NCBI GenBank assembly: GCA_027559495.1
Contig: JAMXSV010000028.1
Coordinates: forward strand, 1,736,001 to 1,800,000
Origin: Aurifilum marmelostoma
Lineage: Eukaryota; Ascomycota; Sordariomycetes; Diaporthales; Cryphonectriaceae
Length of the DNA: 64,000 nt
Reading direction: 5' to 3'
The notes under the pieces are model-generated. The model was not told where the DNA came from, ran no database searches, and saw nothing but the letters and a program-made list of their open reading frames with translations. This document shows, in pieces, positions 1 to 11,501 of the stretch. Each line of letters starts with the position of its first letter. Within the stretch, counting starts at the first letter, position 1. Made by a program: the position numbers and the translations under genes.

Positions 1-635
1 TTTTGATGGGATGGGGAGACAGCGGCAAATAGAGGCAAAAGGTGGGTGTGATGGGGGTAGGGGGGTAGGGGGTAGCATCGTTTTGATGAAAAGAAGGAAG
101 AGTCATCCAAGGGCACACGGTAACAGCCAATACATTGCAATTATCACACACACACACACGAATACCGAATACATAGTGTGTGTTCTGAGGGGGGATCATT
201 CCCTGCCGCTCGCAAGAATGGGTGACATTATCAGATGACAACTCACATTCACATTTGGTCCCTAGTAGCCCAGCCTTCGCCTCCTCGACACAGCATCACT
301 AAAGAGCCAGAGCCAAGGACAGGACCCTGAGCACCTACGAATGCACTTGTTCTGTGGGAGGGTAGCAGTATAGCTTGCTCGGCTCGGCTCTGCCTCGCTG
401 CGTCTGCCGCCTGTTGTGGCCGGGTGCGCGTCCCAAGGATCCTGCCCGAGGAGGCGAGCCTATCATGCTTCCCCACAGCTCCAACATCACGATGATGGCG
501 GTTAAACTCTGTACAGCAGAAAAGGCCCCTGGCGGTTTGGGATTTACGGGAGGGGGCTGCAGTTATCACGACGGGGGAGGCGTTGATAGAGAGGGGAAGG
601 CGAGGCAAGTTCCGTTGATCTGTGGCGACGAGGCA

Positions 636-714
636 AATGCTGTGACGAAAACATGATGCTGGACAAGAGCGGGCGGGGAGGGGCGAGGGACAATGCTGTG
701 ACGAAAATATGATG
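636..714. repeat. Imperfect 23 bp direct repeat
   Basis: Two copies, at 636-658 and 692-714, begin AATGCTGTGACGAAAA and differ at one base (C in the first, T in the second). They start 56 bp apart. This could be a local duplication or a paired binding site; nothing nearby decides which. Confidence 0.75.
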
Positions 715-1882
715 ATTGCACATGGCCCATCGCTGGGAAGAACCCACCCACTCTTAAAAAAAAAAAATTATACCCGCTTGCAGGCCAAGCACCGAGCTCA
801 TTTGCTATCCCACCCCCGTCGAACACGGAAGACGTATCAAGGAGTTGGGCACAAAACTAAACCCTTTCCTGTCTCAACGGACACATGGTGCTTCCACTGC
901 AGAGTGTGGCAAGAGCAAGCCATTCCGAAGGGTGCAAGACCCTGAAAAGAAAAGCAAAAAGGAGCATAGTGTAGGGCCGCTAACCGACCTCCGCCCGACG
1001 AACCAGCTGCCGGGTTCTGAGAGACAGGCCCCTGGCCCCCTAAGCGAGGGGCCTAGGTTCACAGCAGAAGGCACTATGACATGAAAATGATGGAATTCTG
1101 GATCCCCGAGGATGGGATTTCTCCAATCTCCCATGTTTGCATCACCCTCCCTCACCCGGCCGCCCCCCCCCTCCACCCCCCGCCCCCAGCTTAGGTGCCG
1201 GAACCAAACGTCCTGCCTCTCCCCCTCCTTCCTTCTTCTTCCCCTCTCAGCCGATGACCCAAGAGATCTTCGCAATAGTTCCTTTGTTGACCTGCATAAT
1301 TGTTGATCGACTCTGCCGGATCAGCATACCATCTCGTTTGCCAAGCTTGTTTTTCTTCTTCTTCTCTCCTCTCTGTATTTGTAAGTCGACAACGGTTGAC
1401 GTAGCATGTGGGGACCTTTTTTATTTTATTTTGTTGTTGTTTTGCCCGCTGATGAAAGTAGCACGCACGTGAGTAGTACTGGCCTGGTACGCTCCACACA
1501 CATGCGCCACGACCATGAGAGAGCGAGGACCTATCTTCTATGTACTATACATGATGCATGTCTCACTTCTGTGTGATAGTATGTTACCAATTTCCACGCT
1601 GGCAATCATGTCCTTGCACGGCGGTGTTCCTCTCCTAGGTTGTGCTGTCTGGACCAAAGCCCCCGCACCGCGGTCAGACGAACATCACACCACCGGAATC
1701 GACTCCCCGAAACTATCTCTTCCGTGTGCACAAACAGCGTCGCGTGTGTGGTAATGTCTTTTTCAGCAGGTTTGTAAACTTTAAACAGGGAAGGCGAACC
1801 CTTGCATGACAAGGGAACCATAGTATGTACTACGGTAGACGATAGGGTCCTTCGGGGTCCAACCCATTGCTACACTAAATAG

Positions 1883-1906
1883 ACCACCACCACCACCACC
1901 ACCACC
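1883..1906. repeat. (CCA)n microsatellite
   Basis: About eight units of a CCA/ACC trinucleotide lie in non-coding DNA. No protein frame that runs through it looks genuine. Confidence 0.8.
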
Positions 1907-4900
1907 GCCAACCAGTCTGGTGGTTGTCAGTCCTGGGCAACGAGAATGTGGCTTGCAAACCGGCCAGGACGCGTAGGATAGTAGTGCGCAGCAGCCACAC
2001 TCGGTCGGTCTTGGAATCCAACCGGCCCAATCAGATAAACAAATCAAAAAATCACACGACTTACTAGCAAGCAAAGGAAGCGAGCATTTATCCTCCCCCC
2101 TCTCTTCCAAAGAAACAACCTCACTGTAGCAGGGACGCGTCTGACCGGTCTCTCTGCTAAACGCCCTTCGACCTTGTGTGGCTCGGATCGCTTTGCCGCA
2201 TCCAGGGAGCTTCCTAGGAAATAAGACACCATTAACACCACAGCATATAGGTTGTGTGGTGCCATCGGCCCTCTTGATTGCTTCCCCCCCTCTTCCCTCC
2301 CATCCACACTTTTCTTTCCCCCTGGAGGGGGGGAGACGTGGACCGACCTGGACCATTTATCCTGCCCGTGGGACAGGCTATCTTTTCAAATTTCGGCGCT
2401 CGAGCCCAAAACTTTGAATGCGGGCATTAAAAAACTAACATCATATTACTAGCATATATATGTGTCTGTCGGACATTTGTGGTCGTTTTCGGAATTGATG
2501 CCCAAAATGTCGATTTGTTCTTCTGCTGTGTCTTTTTTGGATTTACAGACGAGCATTTGAGATATCCATGAGGCTGACTCGGTTTTGGATCTTGGCAGGA
2601 ACTCTAATATGTGGGAGAGGGGGATGCAAATAGAGGACCTAGAGAGCTGCGGGGTGTACTGTGGCGTGTGTGGTAAGGCATCCCGTGGGAATGGGCCTCT
2701 ATAATAGCGGCACAACTTCTCTTGACGAAGTAACTTGATGTGGGATACCCTTGGGCGTTCTGGAATGGGTGCCTCGCGTCCCCCCCTTTCAGACTTGGAG
2801 AAGAAGGGGGGCTGGGCTTGAGCATTGTTTCTCCCCCCCCCTAGATCTCGCTAGTTGTAGTATACAAAGCATTTCAATTCAAGGCGATGCGCAGTGGGTG
2901 AGTTCGGCGTACATTGACCATTGAGACTGCGATAACGCGTAGGTACCATGGTCCACTGGGTAGGGCGTGAGCGCTGATAGCGTGGTCAGGCAATAGGCTC
3001 AACACCAAGGTGGGTAGTGGCGTGTACTACAGATTTAACAACGAGGTCGAACACCAGTTCGAACGGTACCAGCCCGAGTGGGTTGGTGATGTGGCAGCCC
3101 TTAGATTGACTGAGCGATCCATAAGGATGAATAAGGATTTGTTCTGGACCAAAGGCAAAAGTGTTAGGCCTTCTTCGTCTCGCAGATCCCAATTTTTCCA
3201 GACTGCCCGATTGCTGTCGCTTAACGGATCGTAGTTGGCTGCTCGAGATCACATCTCCTCTCCCCAGACAAGAGGACCTCGGGATGATGTCCCGGTCTGT
3301 TGGGTGACGATGGGTCGACCCGTTCGACTCTGACCCTCAATCGTAGGCGTCATATCATGAGCGACCACTCGATCGCCACGTAATTCTCGAGTCTTCTGAC
3401 ATGTCAATAATGAGTCTCTAGAGATGACACATCAACAACAACGTTCGGAAAGGTCGGTTGCAAAAGATACGTGGTGCCAGTGGTGAGGTGGAGAGGGAGG
3501 GACTCGTGTGCAACACCATTTACCAGCTTCGAACATCGCCAACGCGCATTTCGAATTGTCAGTACAAGATGGATTCTGTATTGCAAATTTGTAAATGCCA
3601 GACCTGGCAACGCGAGAATTCCCTCCTCACGGTCCGCCAGTATGAAATGATCAATAAGATAGGACAGGATGACGGAAAGGAAAAAATGAAAGCATGAAGT
3701 CAGTGCTTCCCGTGCGGGAAGACGTGCGTGCGTGCGTGAGTACATACGCACGCCCTGAACATCAACGAGTGGATTCGGTGCAACAGAAAATTGCGAAATC
3801 TTGCAGGAGGGTTTACCAAAACTCTTTTAAAATTGAACAACCAAGTCGACATTTCTTTCTTGGAAATTGAAATAGGCATTCGAACGGCCGACCAGTACGC
3901 AGCAGGGAAGGTCTTAGTGTTTACGAGCCAACCTACAAGATGAGGCTGACTGATCAAAGACCAAGTTTGGAGAGAATCAGGTGGGAACAGGGTGCGAGGA
4001 GAAATCCTGTCGAGTGCAGGTTGTGCCTGCTGTGCGACGTGGCCGGAGCGGAACCTCCGTAGGTCTGAGCGCGATCGCGATCTGATCAGAGCGTGGGGTG
4101 GGATGTGGCCGTGCTGGGTGGCAGAGGCAATCGGCTGGGCTGAAGGCGATCGCAATCGACACACCACACCAGAGAAAAAAGAGCAGTGGCAGAGAATCAG
4201 AACATGGCCGTGGCCTGCACAGCCATGGCCCGCATTATCCTGTATGTACCAATAGTACCAGCCTCTTTTGACTCGTCCAGCGGAGCGAGGCCCCAATCGC
4301 ATCTGCCCATAAAAGCATAAGCCCCCTCTCCTCGAACCCCATGTGAGACCCTCTGGGCTCCCTGCTGTCTCTGCGTGTGACGAGAAGCAGGACGCAACCA
4401 GCAAGGGCACACAACAATCCAAATGAGGAAGGACCCTTGGGATCCTCTCCACCGCGGCCTGTCTGGCTGCAGGTGAGGTGACGTCTGGTGGTACTGTTAC
4501 AGCACTGCATAGTACTATGGGTTTAGCAGGTATACTGTACTGCTCATGCTTTGCAAGGCGGGGGCTGGGGAGGGGGGGGAGGGGTGGGCTTGATACCGAG
4601 GAGCATGGGTCTGTGGCAGTATGTGGGGCTGTGGGCCGTGGCCTGGCCCCTTGACAGCTCCTGCTCGATCCACACCTGCAGCCTCTTCTCGAGGGTCCCC
4701 TTTTTTTGTTGTCCCCTTCCGCGTCAGTACATAGTATCTGTTTTCCTCTTCACTCATTACCCCTGCTCCCGCTGTGCTCGCCTCTCCTGTCGAGGTCCCG
4801 TCTCCTCATCCCAGTATCGTGACGTAGCTGAACACCGCACTCGGGGATCTAGACCCTCGAAGACGTTAAATTTTCAAGGCAGTACTCATCAAGGGTCCTC

Positions 4901-7900
4901 AAAACGCATGAGAGCATATGCCGTTTTGACCGGGAGTCCTCGGGCGTGTGGTACACAACGTTGGCATTTCTATCTGGCACCCATTGTGGTATTAACTGCC
5001 CGAGTCTGCATGCATACATGCATGCAGATGCGTGCTCTCTGCCTTTGTGGGCACACACCGCAACCCGACACATCAAAAACACCACAACAAGTTCACAGGA
5101 TCTTCACTGCTCGTGTCATCTGTCCCTGAAAGACGGGTCTGACGGTTGCAGGCGGCAGGGTTTTCAGGAATGGGACCCCCAGCAGCTCATCCCGGCAGCA
5201 CACCCCGGCAGGACCCCAGACGGGGACCCTGACTGCCTGCTGTAATAGTGGGGTCTTCTCTAGCGTTTCCGCTGTGCTGGCTCGATCAACAGCTTAATTC
5301 TCGATCTGTCAAACAACGCTTATGACGGGCCTGCTTCCGGGCTTGTTTGATGAAGTTTCCTCTCCGCGCGAGACAAGAGCGAGCCGCCCTCCTGCCATAA
5401 CTCACACCTCCAGACCCCCCCTTGTCTTTTCCAGTGGGTCAACCTGCGCCCGTTCGTGCTGGACCAGTCAGTTGCTTCGGAAATTCCTCAGCGGCATGGA
5501 CCAGGCCAAGCAGCAAGGTACATACATAGCAATACTGTTGACCAGACCCAGCGGGGAGTCCATTGCGATGAACAGAATTCAAGGCATGGCGCGTTCTGCG
5601 GCGTGTCTCAATGCCCTGGCCTAGCCCTCTAGTTGTTACGCAGGGTTCATTTTCTTCTGGAAAGATGGGGTTATTCGAAGGGCCTTGGACCGAGGATCCC
5701 CCAACCCAGCTTCATCTCAGCCCTGGCCATATGATTGCTCCGCAGAACACCACACATTCTCATCGCGATCTCACCCCCCCCTCCGGGGCCCTTCTCCTTT
5801 CGGATCAAGATTGCATGGGAAACTTTAACAAGTCAGTACTTCATTACCATAGCTTGGCAACCGCGATAGACTGATCATGCATCTGGCTATGTCCACGAAT
5901 TTGAGTACGCAGCAGTGTTCCCGGATCCCCGGCAGCAGGTGGGCCATATGATTATCATCAGCCTGATCACGATCTTTTGCGTGCACCGCAGCCCAATCAA
6001 CACAGACCTCCTGCGCTTTTTTGTTTTTGAGTTTTTCACCGCACCGCCGCAGCAGGCACAGCGCACTCTGATGGAGTGCATGTGTGGCCTTGATCCTGGT
6101 TGCGATGCTTCTCCTGTTGATCTGTATTGATTTCGACCTCTCCCAATCCTGGCACCGATAAGAGAGGGGAAATATCCTAAATTTTCTATCATGGGATTGT
6201 TGCTGAATACCCATGTTTGAAAGCGGGAGGTCTGGGAGGGGTGCGAATGCGAGCATAGCAAGGCAGCACTCAAGCCACATTGAGCTTGCAGTCTACCTCG
6301 ACACCACAATGGTCATGCTGGCACCTCTCGCCGATTCACCAAGATGCCGCCCCTGGCGAAGCTGTCAGTGCTGAGACGGGCGTCACGCCTATGCGTGTGC
6401 TTGCTTGTTCAGTTCAAACCTCGTCATCACCACGAGCAGGACGAGGTGGTTGTACATGTCAGCGGGAAGAAAGCATTGAACGAAGAAGCTTGGGGTCCCC
6501 GTGTGAACCTTCGAAAGGGACCACCCCCAGCCGAAGGGGTAACAATGTACTGTACTTGCGCCCAAGTACCCACCGCCCAGTTGCGGGACCCGCATAGCTG
6601 GCCCTGAGCTCCACCACGTTGACGGGATCGGTGATCTCCCTCAGCAAACGCCGATTATTGGCTTACAGCTTTTTCCCACTTCTTGAGAACCTGGTGCCCT
6701 TCAGACCCGCGACAGCCGGCCTAGCAAGGCGGCCAACGAGGCTTCCATTCCCCCTCAGGAAGCGTGTTTCAGAGATTGCTCTGCACCACCAAGAGCTGAC
6801 CTTGACATGTCGACCAGCACCAACCGAAAGCCACGCTCAACGAGGGAACTGGGGACCCCTAAGGCGGCGTCGGGCACCTGAGTACTCGGCAGACAATCTA
6901 TAGCTTGACATTCCAGGGTTGTTGACCGGCTTTGAGCGTCAACTTACTTCCTGCTATGACCTAGGCATGAGACCGCTAGGATACGTTGCTATCCGCGATA
7001 CGATGTGGACTACCGTGAGGGGTAGCGTGGCCTCTCGGGCTCCTCTTAGCACAAATGCAGATACTCTTGCGGTATGAATCCGAAAAGTATCGGTCCCTAT
7101 TCAGATTCACGAAAAGCTTAATCAGGCCCATCGTCGTAGAAGACATCGAGGTGTTTGTGTTTTCAGATCCCAGCAGCAGACCGGCTATTCCGCAGGTGAG
7201 TGCTATTCGGACCCGGCGACGCGGCTCACCAAGACCCCAGACGCCGACTACGTCATGGTCCCTTTACAAAGGGCACAAGTGAGCCCCGGATTCAGGCACA
7301 TGGGAGAATGCAGGGTGCGGCAGTCCCTGGATCCACTAGAATACCTGAGCGCCTCGGCCGAATACTTTTCTTTTTTATTCTTCTTTTTGTTTTCTCCTGC
7401 CGAAACATGCCCTGCAGAGCGGAACAGACGGGCAATGCACGCAGGGTAGCAACGACGGACCTGTCACAGCACAGGCAGCATGACAGCTAGCCCTTGGCGC
7501 CAGCTCGGCTGGCTTATTAAGAAAATGGTCTCGAGTTGCTTCTTGTTGCCTTTCCCCCTAGAGCCTGTTGCCAAAGCGCCAAGCTCGGCCAGCCTTGCAC
7601 CATATCTTAATCGTAATGTTTTGCTATTGGCTCTGTGGACCTCTGTTGTGCGCATGATGGCGGATGAGTCGCCCTCGGCCCTCAGTCATCGTGAAATCGC
7701 ATCACAGCATGCATGACCCGTCAGATCGGGCCACCAGGCCGTCTAGGTAAGCACACGCAGAGAGACAGGTCCGTAACCCGTGCCCCTTCAGCCCCACACG
7801 CGAGATACCAGTGTTGTGGACGACGAGAGGGGGAGGAGGGACGACTGCCTTGGGCACGAGCTCAAGATGCACGACATGCGTACTGTACCAGACGCTCTGC

Positions 7901-9150
7901 GGACAAAAGCCTCCGAACTAGCCTGGGACAAACAAGTTTCTGAGTCGTCGTGTCGATCAGAGATTTATGAGCAGAATCGGAGACAAGGCAGGATCTGTGT
8001 TCGATCTCTCCCAGTTTCCGGAAATCAAATCCAAGGATAGAATCTGCATTGGCCCGCAGAGAATGGAAGGGAGGGGGGGGGGGAAATAGAGAGAATCGAA
8101 TAGACACCGCAATTTACGGGCCACGCCTTGAGGGGGGAGAGGGGCACCTGGTGGTCCCTTGGGCGCGCGCCTGGGAGAGAAAGGTACCTTGGGAGGGGTT
8201 ATGCCAATGTACTGTACTTGAGAAACGGACAGCCCAGCCGGGACAACTCCTCACAGGGACAGGGCTCTCAGCAATTCTGGAGTGGGGCAAGGATGGGCTG
8301 CAAGGAGGGGGGTGGTCGTGGGACAGAAGGCAGAATCGAGAATTGGGGTCGTGGGGCGGGGAGGATTTGCAACTTTCCCATGCTCGGCGAGACTGGCACT
8401 CGCGGCACTTAGACCCTGACGCCAACAGGATGTTATCGGTTCAGCCCCCCTCCGTCCCCTCTGCCCCTCTAGCAGGAGGCTAAGCTGGGGCAGGCTGCAG
8501 ACAGTATGCAGGGATCAATGCGCTACAGAATCCCAGGCGCCCGCTGTGTTCCTTTTTCTCTGGCTGTGGGCCTCGGACCTCCTCCAACGCTTTAAATCGG
8601 AAGGCTGCCCTACGCTCGTACCATCTGGGTAGCCGCTCTTGCTCTCATATTCTACCTGCACCTGCCGCCCTCCGTCTTCTTGTCACAAACTCAAGACAAA
8701 TCACTGTTTCTTTTTTGGAAATTGTGCCTTCTACTTCAGACTCGAGGACTACATCTTTAACTCTACGAGATCAATCTCTCCACTGCCCACCAATCTCGCC
8801 GTCGCAGTGCTCGGGTCCCTCATTAATACACGACCTCTCAAAGCAACGTCGTATACTTTCTTCACGGACCTCACGGATATAGGTGGACCTGCAACACACA
8901 TTCAAAAAAATTCGTGTGGAAACAAGCTCCCCTGAACTCTGTTTCTCTGGAGGCTTAGATCTCAATCGAGGACTCGATTCTACAACCTACATTACTTCCT
9001 GTCTTGTCTCAGGCGACTCTCATGTATGTACAGCGACTCTAGGGCTTTCCCCTCTTGCAATGCCCTGTGCTCCACCCTCTTCTTCGACCATTCTCTTTCG
9101 CGAAATAGAGTCTTGAGAAGGCAATTCACATCCGTTTTTGGGCTGCCCTC

Positions 9151-9465
9151 ATGATGCTTGAATCGTCGAGACCGTATTTCGTCAAAAAGCTTACATTTTG
9201 TTTTCCCCGGCGCCTAGTCATACCTCTCAAACCAATATGTCTCATCACATTCAACGAGATGCTGCAGGGCGGATGGTTTCGCTACTCCACGATACCAACG
9301 AAATGCCCCGTCGTGAGGCGCGCCCGTCTTACAGCGCTGCGTACCCATCCTACAACAATCACGCCCGCGGTGACCTGCACTGCACTCCCTCGTTCCCAAA
9401 TACACCAGATCTCACGCGCTCGCACTCTTATGACTCTCAAGCAAGCGGTCACGACAGCCCCTTGA
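9151..9465 (+). promoter_or_regulatory. Possible overlapping upstream ORF of the C2H2 gene
   Basis: An ATG at 9151, followed at once by a second ATG, opens a 104-codon frame. It runs past the main start at 9237 in another frame and ends about 230 nt inside the main coding region. The peptide has no recognisable features. The uORF start has C at -3 (weak), while the main start has A at -3 (stronger), so leaky scanning is plausible. It matters only if the mRNA begins upstream of 9151 and no leader intron removes it. Confidence 0.35.
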
Positions 9466-10448
9466 CCCCAAATAGCGCCTATCCTGAGCCCACCTTTCCA
9501 AATTTTGGAGAGGCTTCGCAGCAGCAGCAGCAGCAGCAGCCCCAGCCCTACGGCATCGAAATCCACACCGTGCTTCCGCCCATCTCGTCCTTCCACAAGG
9601 TCGCAGGCACTATGGAGGCCAGGACGCCTACTACTCCCGAGCTGAGCCGGAGGACTTCCAACCCATACAGCGCAATGTTTGGACCTGCCTCCTCGTCCTC
9701 AAACCTCGACGACTTTCACTACCGCCACAGCTTTGATACCCACAGACCAGCGCCCGTGCCCTCTCTCTCAGACCCCGCAGTCCACCACAGCGTCGAGGGC
9801 GCTGACGATTCTCCTTACTCGGAGCTTCCCCTCGTGGACCCAGCGCTTATGGCAGCTGCTCCGGAGCCACGACGTCAGAAGACCGACGCCAGCGCGAAGA
9901 AGCAGATGAAGATCAAGGTCGTTGGCTCCACGAAGCGCTACCCATGCAAGGATCCTTCTTGCGACAAGTCATTTACCACATCCGGTCATGCCTCGCGCCA
10001 CGCCAAGATACATGAAGGGCTCAAGCCTATCTCCTGCACCTTTGCAGGGTGCCCCAAGCGCTTCACCCGCCAGGACAACATGAAGCAGCACCTTGAGACG
10101 CATCGCAGGGAGAAGTCGCGAGCATCGGGTAAGGCTGGGCGACCTTCGCTAGCCTCCCGACGACACTCAGGCTCGAGCAGAGGCAGTGGCAGCGGATTTT
10201 CCTCGCCCGGAGAGACATCTCCCCTGATGTCGCCCGCCCTTCCGCCCCGTTCTCGGCTACCTCCCGGTTGGGCTGAGGTCTTGTGTCGGCCACCACCTAG
10301 CGTGAGGACTACTAGCGGCCTCGACGCCCTGGCTATGGTTGCCGCAAAAGATGCCCTAGCCATGGTCGCCGCGAACGAGGCAGCTGAGCAAAAGAAGTCA
10401 CGGCACCAAGCAGAGCCTTCCTACTTCCTTGAATCCTCGCAACACTAA
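9237..10448 (+). CDS. C2H2 zinc-finger transcription factor (two fingers, Nrg1/FlbC-like)
   Basis: An intronless 403-residue protein, probably a nuclear sequence-specific DNA-binding regulator. Two adjacent C2H2 fingers lie in the C-terminal half: Cys237-Cys242-His255-His259 and Cys267-Cys272-His285-His289, both C-x4-C-x12-H-x3-H. The finger text (TTSGHASRH, then RFTRQDNMKQH) resembles the Nrg1/FlbC type of fungal two-finger regulator. A basic segment follows the fingers. The N-terminal 230 residues are low-complexity Ser/Pro/Tyr-rich with a Q7 run, as in activation or repression domains. Near the C-terminus an eight-residue block, DALAMVAA, occurs twice in tandem. ATG 9237 is the first in-frame ATG. 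Being a C2H2 regulator is secure; the subfamily and target genes are not. Confidence 0.88.
   Translation: MSHHIQRDAAGRMVSLLHDTNEMPRREARPSYSAAYPSYNNHARGDLHCTPSFPNTPDLTRSHSYDSQASGHDSPLTPNSAYPEPTFPNFGEASQQQQQQQPQPYGIEIHTVLPPISSFHKVAGTMEARTPTTPELSRRTSNPYSAMFGPASSSSNLDDFHYRHSFDTHRPAPVPSLSDPAVHHSVEGADDSPYSELPLVDPALMAAAPEPRRQKTDASAKKQMKIKVVGSTKRYPCKDPSCDKSFTTSGHASRHAKIHEGLKPISCTFAGCPKRFTRQDNMKQHLETHRREKSRASGKAGRPSLASRRHSGSSRGSGSGFSSPGETSPLMSPALPPRSRLPPGWAEVLCRPPPSVRTTSGLDALAMVAAKDALAMVAANEAAEQKKSRHQAEPSYFLESSQH
9519..9539 (+). repeat. (CAG)7 run inside the C2H2 coding region
   Basis: Seven uninterrupted CAG codons encode the Q7 tract. Such runs change length easily between strains. Confidence 0.9.
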
Positions 10449-11501
10449 ATGGTGCGCTCGGGTCCTTGTTGGAGGGGTGAAAAAAATAAAAAATTAGAAC
10501 GCCTGCTCACGCATACTCACGCGTACTACGACAGAGTCTTGTTGCAGATTATGACAAATCGACTTGCTCTTCGGTTTCTTGCCTTTTTTCTTTTCTTACT
10601 TGGTTCTCACAACTCGGACGGTTGGGTCGGGCAACGACATATACCCTTCATGCAGCTTTCCTTTGTCGTTGACGGCGCAAGTTATCGGTCAGTCAGGCTG
10701 GGATGAAAATGGTTGCACGAACACGCATAGCATGACCATTTCAAGGCAGTCGGGTCTAGGAATGTTCTTTCACACAATACCTGGAAATGGCGTCTCGGGT
10801 CTTCGTTTCTCCCCTTTAACTTTTATGATCTTATCCATCTATACACTCAACACCAAAAACAATGCAGGGCACGGGTAGTGGACCCCGGCGCTACGAGGCA
10901 ACGATGTTCTATCTCATTCCGAGAACAAAAAGGGGAAAGAGGAAAGGGCCACACGACATTTTGAAAGTTGAGACGAAGAGTAGTTGGACGTGGTTTCCGT
11001 ATTGATGTCTGTATCTCTTCTGAATAGTGTACATATAAAAGCGAGACGAGGGCAGTTTGGTTGCACTGCATGGACAGCAGCAGCGTAAAGGGCTGTATGA
11101 TACCCACGGAGGATGCTGAGGCATCCTTCTGCATACACACAAATACGAGAGTTGGATCACAAGTGGAAAGGCTCGGAACAGAAAGCAAGTCATCATGTGA
11201 TCGAGCGGCTACCCTCTCCTTAAAATGCTTCAAATTTGTTCTTTTCAAGGCAGCCAAATGAATAGTCTGTAGCAGTTTGAAATCCAGAACAACCCAATCA
11301 AACTCACTCTCCTGTCCAGTCAACGACGTTCACGATGCGATAGAGACTCACTTTTGGCACCTGTCAAGACTCATCTAATTCAATAATGTCTGGACATACG
11401 AGGATCACAAAGTGGTGCTGTCATCAGCCGAAATATCAATCAAGATGGTCGGTCTAGTGAAGCTGATGGATGAATGATCGAATAGCGGCCGCTTTTTCAT
11501 C
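10449..11501. other. Convergent 3' flanks of the C2H2 gene and PRP31
   Basis: No coding frame is supportable. Both neighbouring genes point into this 1.05 kb gap, so it should carry both 3' untranslated regions and polyadenylation signals. The sequence is moderately AT-rich compared with the genes. Confidence 0.6.

Larger units (their letters stand above)
1..9236. other. Long non-coding stretch upstream of the C2H2 gene
   Basis: I see no supportable gene on either strand. Open frames here (up to 250 codons on the minus strand at 3700-4452) have random-looking composition, lack a conserved motif and do not join through plausible introns. The stretch holds short CA and CCA microsatellites, G- and C-runs and a 23 bp imperfect direct repeat. 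From about 8500 the sequence becomes pyrimidine-rich, as expected for the promoter and leader of the C2H2 gene that starts at 9237. Small non-coding RNAs cannot be excluded. Confidence 0.6.

Noticed and set aside
2986..3252. Possible retroelement integrase remnant (text VPFELVFDL on the minus strand)
   Set aside because: Only about ten residues resemble the PFELVFG motif of Ty3-type integrases; nothing on either side fits and there are no LTRs or other pol text. Chance similarity is likely.
3700..4452. 250-codon minus-strand frame
   Set aside because: Random-looking composition, no motif, no fitting neighbouring exon, and it crosses simple repeats.
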